From Cololabis saira (taxonomy: Eukaryota > Chordata > Actinopteri > Beloniformes > Belonidae), in assembly GCF_033807715.1 (NCBI RefSeq), contig NC_084592.1, forward strand, positions 29,398,419 through 29,462,418: a stretch of 64,000 nucleotides of DNA, given 5' to 3'. Below are positions 25,851 to 38,442 of the stretch, in pieces. Made by a program: the position numbers and the translations under genes. The notes beneath the pieces were generated by a model that was not told the DNA's origin, did not search any database, and worked only from the letters and a program-made list of their open reading frames with translations. Position 1 is the stretch's first letter; each line of letters begins with the position of its first letter.

Positions 25851-28800
25851 GATAATGTCACTTGTGTTCCTCCATAGCTTGGGTGAAATAATCTGCAATC
25901 AGTTGAAACATATTAGTCACCACAGCGTTCCATGTGGGAGTCGCTTACACATTTTATTAGTCATACAAAGTGCCAACTTCATTTTTGGCCAGGAAATGTA
26001 TGTGACTGAAGAAATAATGTCTGAAATGTGAACCCACCCACGTTTCAAATCTAACAAAATAGGGTTTGCCAAAATGTACCAGTTTGGGCTGTGTTGTAGC
26101 TTTGTTGGTCTCCAACAATATTTCTGAATATTATGAGCTATTTTTGTAGACTAATCTGTGACTATTTGAAGCAGCATTATCATGTGAAATCTTTTGAGCA
26201 GTTGTGTTTTCAGGGGTGAGAGGAAAATTTGAAATTCTCTTAGTTATCAGGCCAATTGACACATATGAAAGGTTAAATGCGTCAGTCACAAAACTAACCC
26301 TGCAGTACCTTTCTTGTGCACATGTACCAAATCTGGTCAGCCTAGAACACCAGAAGTACAACTAGACCAATATACAAAAATATAAACAAAGCAGTGTTGA
26401 GCTGTAAGCAATCAAGACATAAATGAACCATCATATTACTATCAGCTGTTGGATTAGCATTTGTCTTTCCAATTTTTCCAAGGGACTCACCTCAAATTAT
26501 GGAAGCTTTTTCAGATATTAAATTCAAAATCATCTTCAACATAGGAAAAAGCTTGTCAACAGACCTGTTCCACACTCACATTGCTCACTTGACTCGAATG
26601 CCTTTTAAAATAAAGTTTCTGTGTACCTTCTAAAGCGTTTTTTTCTCCTTTTTCAAAGGACATCCTTTTTGTGGCAAAGGATAATACTTGTGCAAGGGCT
26701 TCCTCTTGGAAAAGGATGTCCTTGCATACAGTTTTGGTAAGAATTTTTGATGATACTTTTATATTCAACTTGCAGTAAATTATTTTCTGCTTAAGGCCTT
26801 AAGTTTGAGTTGTTGATATCGTTTATAATCAGAAAAAAGTTCTAAACACATTATAATGAAAAATAACTTTTTCAATGATTATGATGATACAGTACCCTTC
26901 TGAGAATACTGTGTTCTGACTGATTAAAAGTGTTAATTAAATGTCTTAACGAGCCATATTTTGGGGATTCCTGATTACACAGTGTATGTAGAGAAAACTG
27001 CATTAAAAATAAGTACCACATGTGATATTACAGGAGAAGAGTATACATGAGTATGCTTATAAACCCCACCGTAACTAAATGGTAATATGTCATTTTCTTT
27101 CTTTATTTTTTTGCTGTTATTCATCTTCAGAGTCTGTCTCTAAGTCATGCAAGGAACATTAAAAAAAAAAACTGCACTTTTACATTTTATTCTATAACAT
27201 TTCACCATTTATTGTGCCAATACTGATTTTCCTAGAATGTAACAGAAATTTTAGAGAAGAAAACTGGCGACGTGTCCAGGGATGAACCCCAGCCTTTTCC
27301 CCAAAGAGAGCTGGGACAGGCTGCAGCAGATCCCCGTGACCCTGAATATGAAGCTAATGGATGGATGGATACGTGCAGGAAGGAGCCCGTGCCTCAGGAA
27401 ATGCTTAATTCATTTGGGTGATTGACGCCTCTACGGACTCTTCACAGCCAACAGAATTGACCGGCAATTCCAAAGTCTATGCCACTTTAGGCCTTTCCCT
27501 AACAGTACAGAGAAAATCCTTAAGATGTTTCCTTAAGATGATTCTCCTTAGTTTGGCTTATTTATGCTCCTATTGGTAACATAAATGATCTGAGAGAGCA
27601 AAAATGTATTTGTTCTGTCAGAAAGACTTGAGGGTTTTTTTTTCTTAATTTGATGGAATATGATGTATGATGGCAAAACAAAAAAACAAAGAAAAGACCA
27701 AATTCAGCATTTGACTGTAGAAAATGTTTTTTTTTTTTTCTGTAATGCTTTTCCACAACTGCTGGCACAGTTTTCAAACACTGCTGTAATCTGTGAAGTC
27801 TTAGCTTTTGATATAAAGGGTTATTGTTTGTAGCATGTAGCAGTTGGTTGCTATTGTTTTTGTTTTTTTGTGGCACATCAAGTTCTTGTCTATTTACGAT
27901 GTGTGTTAGTCAAATTACACTTTCAGTCTTTGCAGGCTTAAAACTGAGCATCCCCCCGGTTTGTTGTGCTGTGTGTGTATATCGTATCAAGCTTGTTAGG
28001 AATGACGTTAAAGGATTACAACATAGTAGCCTATATGTAGTTTATGTTTACTATTTCTCGTTCCGTATACATACAGTGCTGGCTGGCTTTTGGTCTCTAT
28101 TTGCTACTAATCGAGTAATAGTGACGTTTTTTTGATAAAATTACCAATTAATCTCATCATTAGCTGCTGTAACATCAAGCCGGCATTGTCTTGGACTGTT
28201 ATGGGGACGTCGCCTTCAGCTGAACGAATCTGTGATCATAGTGACGGGGGTTAAGAAACATCTCCGTCTTCCATAAAGAAATATATTTGCGACAATTTCT
28301 GATTTTGTTGTTGCCATATGTTAAGACAACATTTGCCGCAAGCTTTTATCATTGGGTCTTAGCTGTTATAATAGTGAGATAGATGTTTTACTTCAAGAAT
28401 AATTGGTAATTAAGAAATTAAAATTGCTTTTTAATTTTGAGGAGTTTAAACTCATCGTGTCTCCCAAGGGCGCTCTTAGTGACAGTGGTCCAGGTCCCTG
28501 GAACAACCTGGCAATAAAAATGAGGGCTGTCGCCTGCCTGCATTCACACCTTAACCTCACTTTCAAATTCATAGAAGCATCTGGTCAACTGCTGTGTATG
28601 TTTGCTTTTATGTGAATTTGCATTTTATGGCCCTGTTGAGTGTTCATATACAATATGCTGATGCGTTTTTATCTGACATGTTGTTCTTATATCTATATAT
28701 CAGCATCTTGTTCTACCTTACAGCATACTTATGAATACAACCCCCCCCCCTTACCTTCCCAACAAACATTGATTTTAATATCTGATAAAAATGATTTTCT

Positions 28801-29440
28801 TGTCTTCATTCTAGTATCTTGATTGATAACCAGTGAATTAAGTCATTTTCAGCTTTAAATTGTATTCAATCGGATCTACGATTTAGAAATGTGAATGGGT
28901 TGAATGGATCGGTCCCTTTTAAGATAAGCCTTTATTCGTCACAAATAGGGAAAATGTATATTGTTATAGTAGAATTAAAATTAAGTAGGGTATTAAATAT
29001 ATTCATTATAATTATATTAATAATTATCTGTTATTGTCCAACACATTATTAAACCATGGAAGGGTGCTGGTAAAGTATCTTTCGGGAAAAAAAATGCAGT
29101 ATGTTAAAAATCTTGAACTATCGTGATAACAGTTCACTATATCTAATTAAGAAACATCAACGGGAAACCTCTAGCCCGATAGATCACAGCCGCATCTAGA
29201 AAGATGTAGGGCCAAAACAATCCAAAGGGTCCACCGATCCAAAGGGGTCATAACCAAAGGTTCCTTATCAAACTGTCCTCGCACCCAGTTGGTTAGTGCA
29301 ACGAACAAGATTATGTATTCAGAGTGGCGTAAAGAAATCAACGCAAGAGTGTTTTGTGTATAGTGAATTAAACGTTTACAATAGCCTGACAACAAAAAAG
29401 AAAACACATCTCCGTACAAAGGAATGATTTGAGTGCTTAC
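25851..29440. other. Intronic stretch with small repeats
   Basis: Contains the LINE tail at 27255-27372, a spaced inverted repeat at 26656-26723 and a C10 run near 28741. Otherwise nothing was recognised. The minus-strand open frame at 26131-26361 has no family signature that I can name. Confidence 0.4.
27255..27372 (+). repeat. LINE 3'-tail repeat ending in GGAT repeats
   Basis: Reads AACTGGCGACGTGTCCAGGG, then GCTGGGACAGGCTGCAGCAG, CCCGTGACCCTGAATATGAA, and ends in GGATGGATGGAT. This is the well-known 3' tail of LINE-derived repeats in fish. A related fragment in the opposite orientation is at 53545-53612. Confidence 0.8.
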
Positions 29441-29512
29441 TTCTGTTAGGTCTTTGAAGAAAAAGTCTGAATCTTTTACTGGTGATGCCAGAGCTGATCT
29501 CAAAGCCTCCAT
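29441..29512 (-). CDS. Candidate first coding exon of an unidentified gene
   Basis: On the minus strand an ATG at 29512 opens 24 codons, MEALRSALASPVKDSDFFFK followed by DLTE. They end exactly at GAA|GTAAGC, a good splice-donor match. G at +4 and a CpG-containing upstream segment with AACGTCA add slight support. After the donor the frame continues into low-complexity, intron-like sequence. I do not recognise the peptide and found no second exon. It lies inside the presumed intron 2 of tmeff2 in the same orientation, so it would be a nested gene or an alternative promoter. It may equally be chance. Confidence 0.3.
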
Positions 29513-32413
29513 GCTCAACTGCAGCCGTCTATGCTGTTTACATCCATATTACATCGCCGCTCTAACGTCATTGTGTTAGACCCACAAAAGGATTCTCTCT
29601 ACAAGAACAGACCGATTTGACTGGCTCCTCATGATGTTTGAGCATAGTTAATAAAAACGGATGGTAGCTAGACGTACCTGCAAAACAAATCTAAATTTGC
29701 TAGTGGTCTATTTACGTGTCTAGGCTAAGGACAACTCCCATTAATCTTTAATATTGAAAATAAAAAGGACACTTTGCAAACACACAATGCAAAGATGCGT
29801 CAAATTTAACCTTTACCTCAAATGTTTTTTGCGTTTACATATGTGTGTTTTATTTGGAGTATTGAAAAAATTGTCCAATGACTCCCAACTTTAACAATGT
29901 GTTACAAAGCATTCTCACTGAGAGCAATGACATGTGCTATTTACTCTTTGGTGGACCATTTTATCCGAGGCGTTTCTCAGCACCGTGAGCACCCATATTT
30001 TAAGAGTGGATGGTCCCTTTGAGAATCAGCAATGTGACCTGGCATTAACATAACTAAACCGATAGCAATAGCTTCTCCCAGCAGCCATTTGTGAGATGAA
30101 TTACAAGGAAATGTTAAGTGATTTGTCACGGCATCGTCGTACATGACAAAAAGGCATTTTAAAGTGTAAAATGTGCATGTTGCTGTGCATCAGTTTCACT
30201 CCATGTGGTGAGAGAAAGTCTCGCTTCTTTCAGGAGTCAGTGTGTGGTGACTGCACTGCATATTGGCAATGAATGGTGTCCATTGATACAGCCACATCAA
30301 ACTCACTTCCTCTTCACTGAACCCCTTGCCTGCCACTTCATCTTGTATCTGTGTGTGTGAAGGCATACAGACATCCAAAGATTTGGTTTGAGCAAAAGAA
30401 ATAAATCCACAATGTTAATTTATAGGACTTACATGTCTCTTCTGACAGTCCTGTTTAAACCGCCAACAAGAGAGAAGTTTTGGACCTATTTATGTGACAC
30501 TGATTGAGAGCGATTGATTACTTCAGGGCATTGCAACACTTGCTAGGCAAGGAAGTTCATGTTTACGTGTGTGGTGAAATAACGGTAATGACATCAGGAA
30601 CCCCTCCACAAAAATTAATCTAAGATGCCTAGCTGAGTTAACCTCAAACTCGTGGTATCAAGGCAGAATTTGCAGTGTGACCTGCTCTTTTCTGAGAGCA
30701 TAGCAAGCGCCTCGGTGCACAATGACAGCAGTATCAGTGTGAGATCTCCTGAAGAGGAATGGAGCTGTAATGTCATTTATCTACAGGCCTCTGTTAACGT
30801 TTGCTCCCAGGGAAGTAGGAAATTGAGATAAAAGCTGGCCAATCGAGTGTCAGCCTGCCTAGTGCCTGCTTGCGATGACGTGCTGATAAAAGCGACGGAA
30901 GGGAGTATTGCGTCTTTAAACCTCAGAGGCTTCATTTATCTGGGGCTCTTCATCAGCAAAGCTTGCAAATGTTATACCAAAATCAATACTCGGCTAACTG
31001 GCTTGTTCCATTTTTATGGTAGGTTTGGTTGTAAAGTTAAGTATGAGTCATTATGAAGATCAGAAATATTTCCCAGATTAACGACACCAACGAGGGCCTT
31101 TTTGTCTTTCGTCCCATATGCGACAGTCTTGTTTATGAAGGTGGAGATGTGCAGTGATTCAGGTTTGTGACATAATGTTCCACAGAGAGCTATAAAATGA
31201 GCTTCACAACCTCTTCCCCGTTGAGAGTAATATTGTCTAATCCAGACAATGGACTTCGATGCAATTGATTACATAACTTTTCTAAGTACTGTTTCACATG
31301 CAAAAAATACACCAGCAACATAACTTGCAATGTTGCACCCCAAAATAGCTCAGGAAAAACAACAGTGTATAAACTAATCCATAGCGTTGCTTAAATTATT
31401 ACAAAATCCCAAACTAATCTTGCAATAATCCAGGCATCTAAATAATTTCAGTGAGCGCAATCTAAAAATGTGAGACTCTAGGAGTACCCAAAGAATCTCT
31501 TGTAGAAGTTCAACACACCAGAGGACACTCACGGGGGGCATCGTCCATCTCCTGACATGTTCTAGTGGAACATGTGTGATCTGTAAAAATATTAGGCAGC
31601 TCATTTTGATGCTTTGATCTATTGATAGTAAATCCTTTATATAAAACCCATTCCCACTGCAATCACCTGAAAAATTGCAGATGTAGGTCGACATTTCAGT
31701 ACATACATTCATATACATTCATCATTCTATAATTCCATTATTCTATTATTTAATCCCAAATTTCACAGTTTGCCCCGTCTATACCATCAATCCACTTGTG
31801 ATTTTATGTGCATCATTCATTCAGTGGAGAATTTCCTCCCTATTGCTTCCAGTCATTCTTCGATATAAAGACTGAAATCTTCACTGTCTGGCTATCCTGG
31901 ATAAAAAGGCCCAGTTTATACAGCATCCTCCGGTCTCTTCCATATTTGTCTCAGTAGAATTATATTTTTATCGCTATTATTAAATTTTTATCATTATCAT
32001 TACTATCCTACATTCTAACATTGACCTATTTCATCATAAATATCTAAGTACCGATCCAGTTGCCTGAAGCGGAGGCCAGGAACGCTACTGACAGTAGTCT
32101 GCATGACATCGGTTGTCGCCTGGTACAGACTTATACCAAGATGGAAATGACTAGAGGGAGACGCCTATACAAACAATCCTTTTTATGTACTTTTTGTACA
32201 CCTACATAGTTTAAGTTGCCATGGTAAAAATAAACTTATTGGTAAACGTAAGTGCAGTCTCATTGAAGCCCTAAATTGTTTGCGCTGTCAGAGAGGCTTT
32301 GAGCTCGATGAAAGAAAACGTTTCTTACTGCGTGACGCAGCCACACGTGTCTTCATCCATTGTAGTTCTTCTGCTGATCTCGACTTCCCTTTTAAAAAGT
32401 TACTATGTGAAAC
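29513..32413. other. Intronic stretch, nothing recognised
   Basis: No transposon protein or gene was found. The 114-codon open frame at 31374-31718 (minus) has no recognisable motif. Confidence 0.35.
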
Positions 32414-32417
32414 TTAA

Positions 32418-32899
32418 AGTGGACCTATTATGGCATCTAATACCTATTTTAAACAGGCCTTGAATGTCTTAAAAACAAGCTTTTGATTGTTTTTGCTAAA
32501 TAAATGAGAAATTCAGCTTCTGAGCCATGTCTTTATCATCTCATTCTCTAACCTCATTATCTATGCGGGATTCTGAGTAGGCGGGCGGCTATGATAATGA
32601 GGCACTGTGCTGATTGGCTGCCTGAATGACGCCATACACCGCTACGAAAAAATGGCGGAAGCTCCGGCCGGCGGAGTTAGTTAAGGGCGTGGTTTCACGC
32701 ATCGCTCCTGTCATGACGTCACGACAGGAGCAGAATCTGAACGGCTCGTAGAAGCCACATCACACTGGATGGCTCATCCGGGCGGCTGTACAGACCCTGC
32801 AGAATTTGGTTGCTTTCCTCCTTCTCTGAGTTGGCAGGCTGAGGGGAGACCACTTTATGTTAAAGCAAGAGAAAATGTGTTTTTCATAATAGGTCCCCT
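32418..32899. mobile_element. TTAA-target MITE family 1, complete copy
   Basis: Flanked by TTAA on both sides (32414-32417 and 32900-32903). The left end is AGTGGACCTATTATGGC, and the right end is the complement of AGGGGACCTATTATGAAAAA. The interior has no coding capacity. It includes a GC-rich core with a 26-bp near-perfect palindrome at 32705-32730 centred on TGACGTCA. A truncated relative is at 17998-18458. Length 482 bp. Confidence 0.9.
32705..32730. promoter_or_regulatory. CRE-containing palindrome inside the MITE
   Basis: The left arm CTCCTGTCATGAC and right arm GTCACGACAGGAG pair with a single mismatch. The centre contains TGACGTCA, the full cAMP-response element. Whether any factor binds is unknown. 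The truncated family member at 17998 lacks the palindrome. Confidence 0.5.
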
Positions 32900-33056
32900 T
32901 TAATGTGTATTAATGTATGTTTATCACATGAAAATATCAGCTCATTACACTACATCAGGTGGATATAGATGGGAATTGTAATATAATATCTTACTAGGAA
33001 ATATCACGAAATTACTGACGTGCATTCCGACGGGATTAAAAATATCTAATGACCAG

Positions 33057-34000
33057 GGGCCTCATTTATAAAGCTTGCGTGCGCACAAAACAGGGCTTGA
33101 AAGATGCGCACGCCACCTTCTATGGTTGGGATCTAAAAAAAAAAACTAACGGGAAAATGTGCGTATCTTTACACAAACTTTGATCCTAGCGCACAAACAT
33201 TTTGAAGATATGGGGAACTGGCGACGCAGACGGAGAGGTGGTGAAATGAAGCCAGATTCATGTGATACTTTTAATGTCATCACATATCAGACTTATAATA
33301 TAATAGCGCTGATCATGTCCCTCTGTGTTTGAAGCACAGCATCAGTCAGGACTCTGCTGCTGCTGCAGCCACGGTGCACGACACGCCGTGCCGGGAACCT
33401 CCTCGTCACCCACCGCTTCCAACTGTAGAGTGACTGAGGACAGAACAAATGTGCCGGGCCACTCTCCTCTTGGCCTCCACCTTCAGATCGCACCACTTCT
33501 TTTTTATTTCTGCCACAGATCTGTCCGTGGCACTCACGGCGTTTAGCGCAGCAATGACGTGCTTCTTTTTGTTAGTGATCAAATAATGTCGTTTTCCTGG
33601 CCTCCACCTCATCCACAACATCTCGATCTCGGTCTCCGTGAAATTTAGTGGCACGGTTGCCCGGCTCGACAAGTCTCATTCATCCTGACGCGCAGCAGAA
33701 ACAGACTGCAGGCAGGCGCTGCTCATGCTCAGCAGGCTCATTCATATGCAAATACAGTCATCAAGTAGTTTGCATTCACCATACATGGTACAAAGTGGGC
33801 GTGTAGAGGGTGGGATATGAGGCGAATTCACGTGTGCAACCTTCCAGGTGGACTGTGATTTATAAAGAGAACATTGCAAGCAGATGTGCGTGCACACGGT
33901 TTTATACATCAGGATTTTTTTGTGCGCAAGCCATTTTCGGCTTTTGAGCACACATACACTTTTAGTATGAATCCTACGCACTCTTTTATAAATGAGGCCC
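33057..34000 (-). mobile_element. Harbinger-type element with Myb-like gene, no transposase
   Basis: The inverted ends are perfect for 16 bases: GGGCCTCATTTATAAA on the left and its complement on the right. Both sides are flanked by CAG (33054-33056 and 34001-34003), a 3-bp duplication of the CWG type known for PIF/Harbinger/IS5-like elements. Inside, on the minus strand, is a Myb/SANT-like reading frame (33406-33672). No DDE transposase was seen, and 944 bp is too short for both genes, so this is a deletion derivative. Confidence 0.88.
33406..33672 (-). pseudogene. Harbinger Myb/SANT-like protein remnant
   Basis: The frame contains LNFTETEIEML near its start, and NKKKHVIAALNAVSATDRSV followed by AEIKKKWCDLKVEAKRRVA. 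These match the N-terminal Myb/SANT-like domain of the accessory DNA-binding protein encoded by Harbinger transposons. In active elements it works with the transposase. The stretch between the two blocks (WMRWRPGKRHYL) reads as family sequence only in another frame, implying compensating indels. There is no ATG in this frame: a TGA lies two codons upstream, and the nearest ATG is out of frame. Judged non-functional. Confidence 0.8.
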
Positions 34001-34549
34001 CAGGTGTTTTCTGAAATAGTGTCGGCAATTGACTGTGGAATTTTCTACTTTAAAAATCACACACATCCTCCATGATTATTGCAAATTAAAACAGGTCCCA
34101 AGATAATTTAAATGCAGTGCGAATGGAGCATTAGGCTGTTTTTTCCACACGCTATCTAGTATGCAGTATGGAAGCAAGCACAGAATCTGCAGTATGCAAG
34201 AAATACTCAGACGTTGTGCTACTTCTGAGAAAAATACCAGTGTGCAATTGACCAGTCAACCTTACCTACTACTCCATAATGAACTGTTTCACTACATCAC
34301 AAGAAATTAGAGCATTCACAACACCAGGTTCTGACTATGTTGTAACATAGTTGCTCTTATGGTTTCATACTACATATCAACAACCACCACCAGACTATTA
34401 TGTAGCACATGCCATATACTGCCTTATACCAGTTATCAGTTATATGTGGTTCCAAAAAAACAGCCTTAGTTTTCAAGCTTAGTCAAAAGAAAACCAACAT
34501 TGAAAGAAAACACAGATTAAAACAGAAACAAAACAATCACAAGTCTTAC

Positions 34550-34659
34550 CTTGAAATCACAAATGCATGTCACCATGTTCCCAATTCTTAGACACTCCCC
34601 ATCGAACTTGCATGTGTTGGTGTCACACAAGAACATGTCTGTGTCCCGGTCATCAAACC
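34550..34659 (-). CDS. tmeff2: tmeff2 exon 2 (start of first follistatin module)
   Basis: 110 bases, flanked by an acceptor (CTTCAG at its 5' border) and a donor (AAG|GTAAGA at its 3' border). With the last base of exon 1 it encodes 37 residues, GFDDRDTDMFLCDTNTCKFD followed by GECLRIGNMVTCICDFK. This is the EGF-like front half of the first follistatin module of tomoregulin-2, with cysteines in the C-x5-C-x5-C-x8-C-x-C arrangement. TMEFF2 is a type I membrane protein with two follistatin domains, one EGF-like domain and a short cytoplasmic tail. It modulates growth-factor signalling and has a shed ectodomain. The sequence is close to the mammalian protein, arguing for a functional gene. Which fish paralogue (a or b) is not decidable here. 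Confidence 0.95.
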
Positions 34660-36245
34660 CTGAAGGACAAAAGCCAACAAGAGACATCAGTGAATAAATG
34701 TTTCTCTGTTCAGCCCTCAAGCAACTCTAACCTGAGCCTTGGTTCTGCCATTAATCATGGTTCCCAAGGGACCTTGCACTTTTTGATCACACGCTGTACA
34801 ATTTAAAAAGACAATGCTGGAGCAGTCCTTGCTTTTTCCTGCCAAAACGCATAAAAAAAATAGCCTTTAAATCTACGAAGAACAAAGAATTTTTATTTTT
34901 TTTTTCCCCCCAGTTGGTGTTTTGATGATTTCTGACATGGTGGTTTGTGAAGACAACTGCTTCATATGGTAGTGCTACATCTCCCACATGGAAGAAGTAG
35001 TGATGTCGGAGGACTTATGAGTTTATAGCATATTGTATATGGAAGCATCTGTATGCTTGTGTCTCCATTTATTTATTTGTCATTTCACTTTAATATTTGT
35101 TTGTGTACAACAAGGCTGACTCTCAGAGTATCATCCTGGACCGACAAACATGGGAGATGATCCAATTCAGGCTGTTATGGATCTCAAATGAAAACCTAAA
35201 TCAAATCATAGCCACATGGACATCAGACTGTACAGCGAGCTCAGGGTTTTTGGCCTACGTGAATTGATTGCTTACAAAAAAGCCATCCCATTGTACATAA
35301 AGGCTACATACAAAATAATTTGGTCTAAATTTGAGCAAATTCCAGTCAACATAGAGATGTAAATTTAATTTTTAGGACAAAGTAAGACTGAGAGTGATAT
35401 TATTTTCCCAGTTTGTTAATGATATAAATTTAGCGTCGGAAAAAGCATAATGTGTCTTGTAAAGCATCTTCACCCTTGGGCCACAGGAGGCTGACCCTGA
35501 ACTTAGGTGAGTACCAACGTGTATCCCATTAAATCGTGGGTCTTCCTACCACAGAAAAGCCCCTCACAAACAGCAAGCAAACAGGAAAAATAGCTAAGTA
35601 TCCTTGGAGTCCAAAGTCAAGCACCTCCTAGCATGTAACTCAGACAACTTGCAGTCTTGTGAAGGTTTACAAATAACAAAGACAACTAAATTCACGAAGC
35701 AGAATTAGGTCTTTCAATCTTTCATGGAGCCTGAATTATTTAAAAGTAATCTTTATTTGGTTGTCCTGGCCGCAAAGCAGAAGTTACTCCTCGTTCCAAT
35801 TTCTTGTATACTGTATACTTTCTATACATATACTACACTAAAGTCTCACTGACATGTTTCTAAATCCTCACAGATACGACATTACAGTATTAAAACGGAG
35901 TTGCAAATTGCATTGCATTCACAAAGTGACGTGATTGCTGTTTACATTTAACCTGAAGTCAAGTTTATTATACATTTACGATACATTTAATAGAATCAAT
36001 ATACTGGAAGATCATATCAGTTGATTTCTGGTGAAATTCACCTCTGTATTTGATAATGCTTGACACGCTTAGGCTATTATGGATATTTCTAAAATGTGCA
36101 AATCACAATATAATAGCAGGATTTTTATTAAAAAGCATTGTAAAGGTTTATGTAATTAAAATATGTAACATTTGTTCCACTACTGAGTTGTATGCGATGC
36201 TAATTATCAAGCTGCCAGAATAAGACCAATAATCAACTAATTAAG

Positions 36246-36281
36246 GTTACTTCTTTTAACAGTCCTGTTAAAAGAAGTAAC
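36246..36281. repeat. Perfect inverted repeat, 17-bp arms, 2-base spacer
   Basis: The arm GTTACTTCTTTTAACAG (36246-36262) is followed by TC and the exact complement CTGTTAAAAGAAGTAAC (36265-36281). It can form a cruciform or an RNA hairpin. No flanking transposon ends were recognised. Confidence 0.97.
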
Positions 36282-36946
36282 ATAATAAATCACTTAATAA
36301 TATGTGATTTCTGTTGTCATTGTTCCCACTGAATGGCCACTTTTCTTTTATAAACGTTCCACCTTTCACAAGCTGAGAAAACGTTCACTATTTCAAGATA
36401 TTTTGATCTGGTCAATAATTAAGCATGTTGGCATATTTACTGTTTTGGTTCACTCTGCTTTCAAAACATTGCTTTGGGCTAGAGCAGAAATCTCTTGGTA
36501 GAGACCCAAAAAAGAAAGCTGAACCAACCAGGATAAATGATAATGGTGTTCTGCAACTGCTGGTTCTGTGAATAAAGCATCTGCTCGCTGGCAAGTTCAC
36601 CGAATCAACTTAAAAGTTTGTCCAAATAACTTATTTGCACTGGTCGAATTTCAACATTCTTGCCAAAAATTTTAATCTAAAATTAAAATGGCCAGGTTTA
36701 ATAGTCTTGTAGCAGGAACAGACTTGCAGAGACGGGAAACATATCAATGGAATGGTACAAAAATGATGTGTATAAGTTTTGCTCAAGCGCAATTAATCGG
36801 TTGCTATGACAACCACAAGGAGTACAACCGAATCCTGAAACAACCTGTATAATTAGAAAATTCAAGGAACTCAGGCAGGAGTACTTAACTACGGGAGCAG
36901 AAAGATAATCCAATGCAGACAAAAACCCAGCGAGTACATATATACA

Positions 36947-36948
<2 letters not shown>

Positions 36949-37037
<89 letters not shown>

Positions 37038-37048
37038 CACACACACAT
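36949..37048. repeat. (AT)n microsatellite with CA extension
   Basis: An almost uninterrupted AT dinucleotide tract of about 85 bases, followed by ACATACACACACACATG. The open frames across it (alternating I and Y) are artefacts. Confidence 0.98.
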
Positions 37049-38442
37049 GTAATGTGAGTAATGTCCAATTGACTGCATAAAAATAAACGGAAGGCGCACA
37101 TAACCACTGACAATATATTTCAAATTAAATCTGTAAATGACAAAGTCAAAAAGAGGTCACCATAAAAGAAAATGATGCAGAGGAAAGAAATGGTCTAGTG
37201 ACGTATAGCTTCCATCCTACTGAGGTAATTCTGGCCACTAAAAAGATTTATCTACAGTATACAAGTTATGTATACAACGCTAATTAGGATAATATGTGCA
37301 TACAAGCGCAATATATCACAATCAGTAACATTTCCCTTCAGTGAATATTTCAAAAGAGCAACACTCCAATGCAGATATGAAAAACAACAGAGTAGACGTG
37401 CATGATGACCATTTTTGAGTTCAACAAATTACATAACAGCCTTCAGCTGTGGCTTTTTAGTAGCTCTCTGGCCTCAATGTTTTAAGCATTTATAAAATGC
37501 TTAATGAAGCATCGGTTAAAGAATAAGGGCGAGTATCAAGTATGCTGAAGTCCAGAGGCCATGTTGCAACTGGAATCTAAAGCGGCACATGAAGATCAAA
37601 GATGCTTGTCTTTCATGTTCAAAGACGAACAGTGTCTGTTTTGTTCTTATATTTGTCTCAGTTCACGCTGTGCTGCCTTGAGGAAGATTGTATTAACCAG
37701 AAGGCAAAGTATGCAGTTTTTTTAGCCTCTGACTCAAATCACACGCACCGAATATACTGATAGTTGTTGCATAAAATGCATCTTTCTTTAAGATGGAATA
37801 TCCCTTCCAGGCAACAGAAATCCATTTACTCTTAATTTAATTAACCAAATCAAACTGGAAAATTCCCAGCATCTCAGAAGCGCTCAACTCATCCCAAACA
37901 GTTACGTCAAAGGAGACATATTTTGTGTTTTTTTTTTCTTTTTTCTAAATTTAACAGCTTCCTGATGTCTTAATGAAATACCTGTGACATGGTTTGGCCA
38001 AAATACCACAGAGACACTGAACAACAGGTCTCTTTTCAACCATCCATTTCCAATACCCAGCCACAGACTATATATAAGAAGTGCACAAACCATCTGTGAG
38101 TTCAGCTGGAAGTTTTCTGAAAGAGTGCTTGTGAAGCAAATTTCTAGGCGGTATCAGGGACACTATCTTGAGAGGAGCTGAGTCCGCTCAACCCTGATTT
38201 TCCCAGAATTGGGGAAATGGACAGAACACACCCACTTAACTTCTTGCCACAAGTTAGCTATTTTAGCTTGGCCGGGCTTATAATTTTAACCTCACCTTAC
38301 ACTCATACTGATCAAATTTTTTCATCTATCCTTGTTTCAGCTGTCACTACCGTAATTGCTCCTGAAAAAGGACCACTGGTGCTGAAAGGAGGACTGCCAC
38401 TGGAGCTACTGTGAGAAGACACTCACTCCTTGTGGTCAAGTG

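Noticed and set aside
36698..37123. Open frame with a long alternating YI repeat
   Set aside because: Translation of the (AT)n microsatellite.
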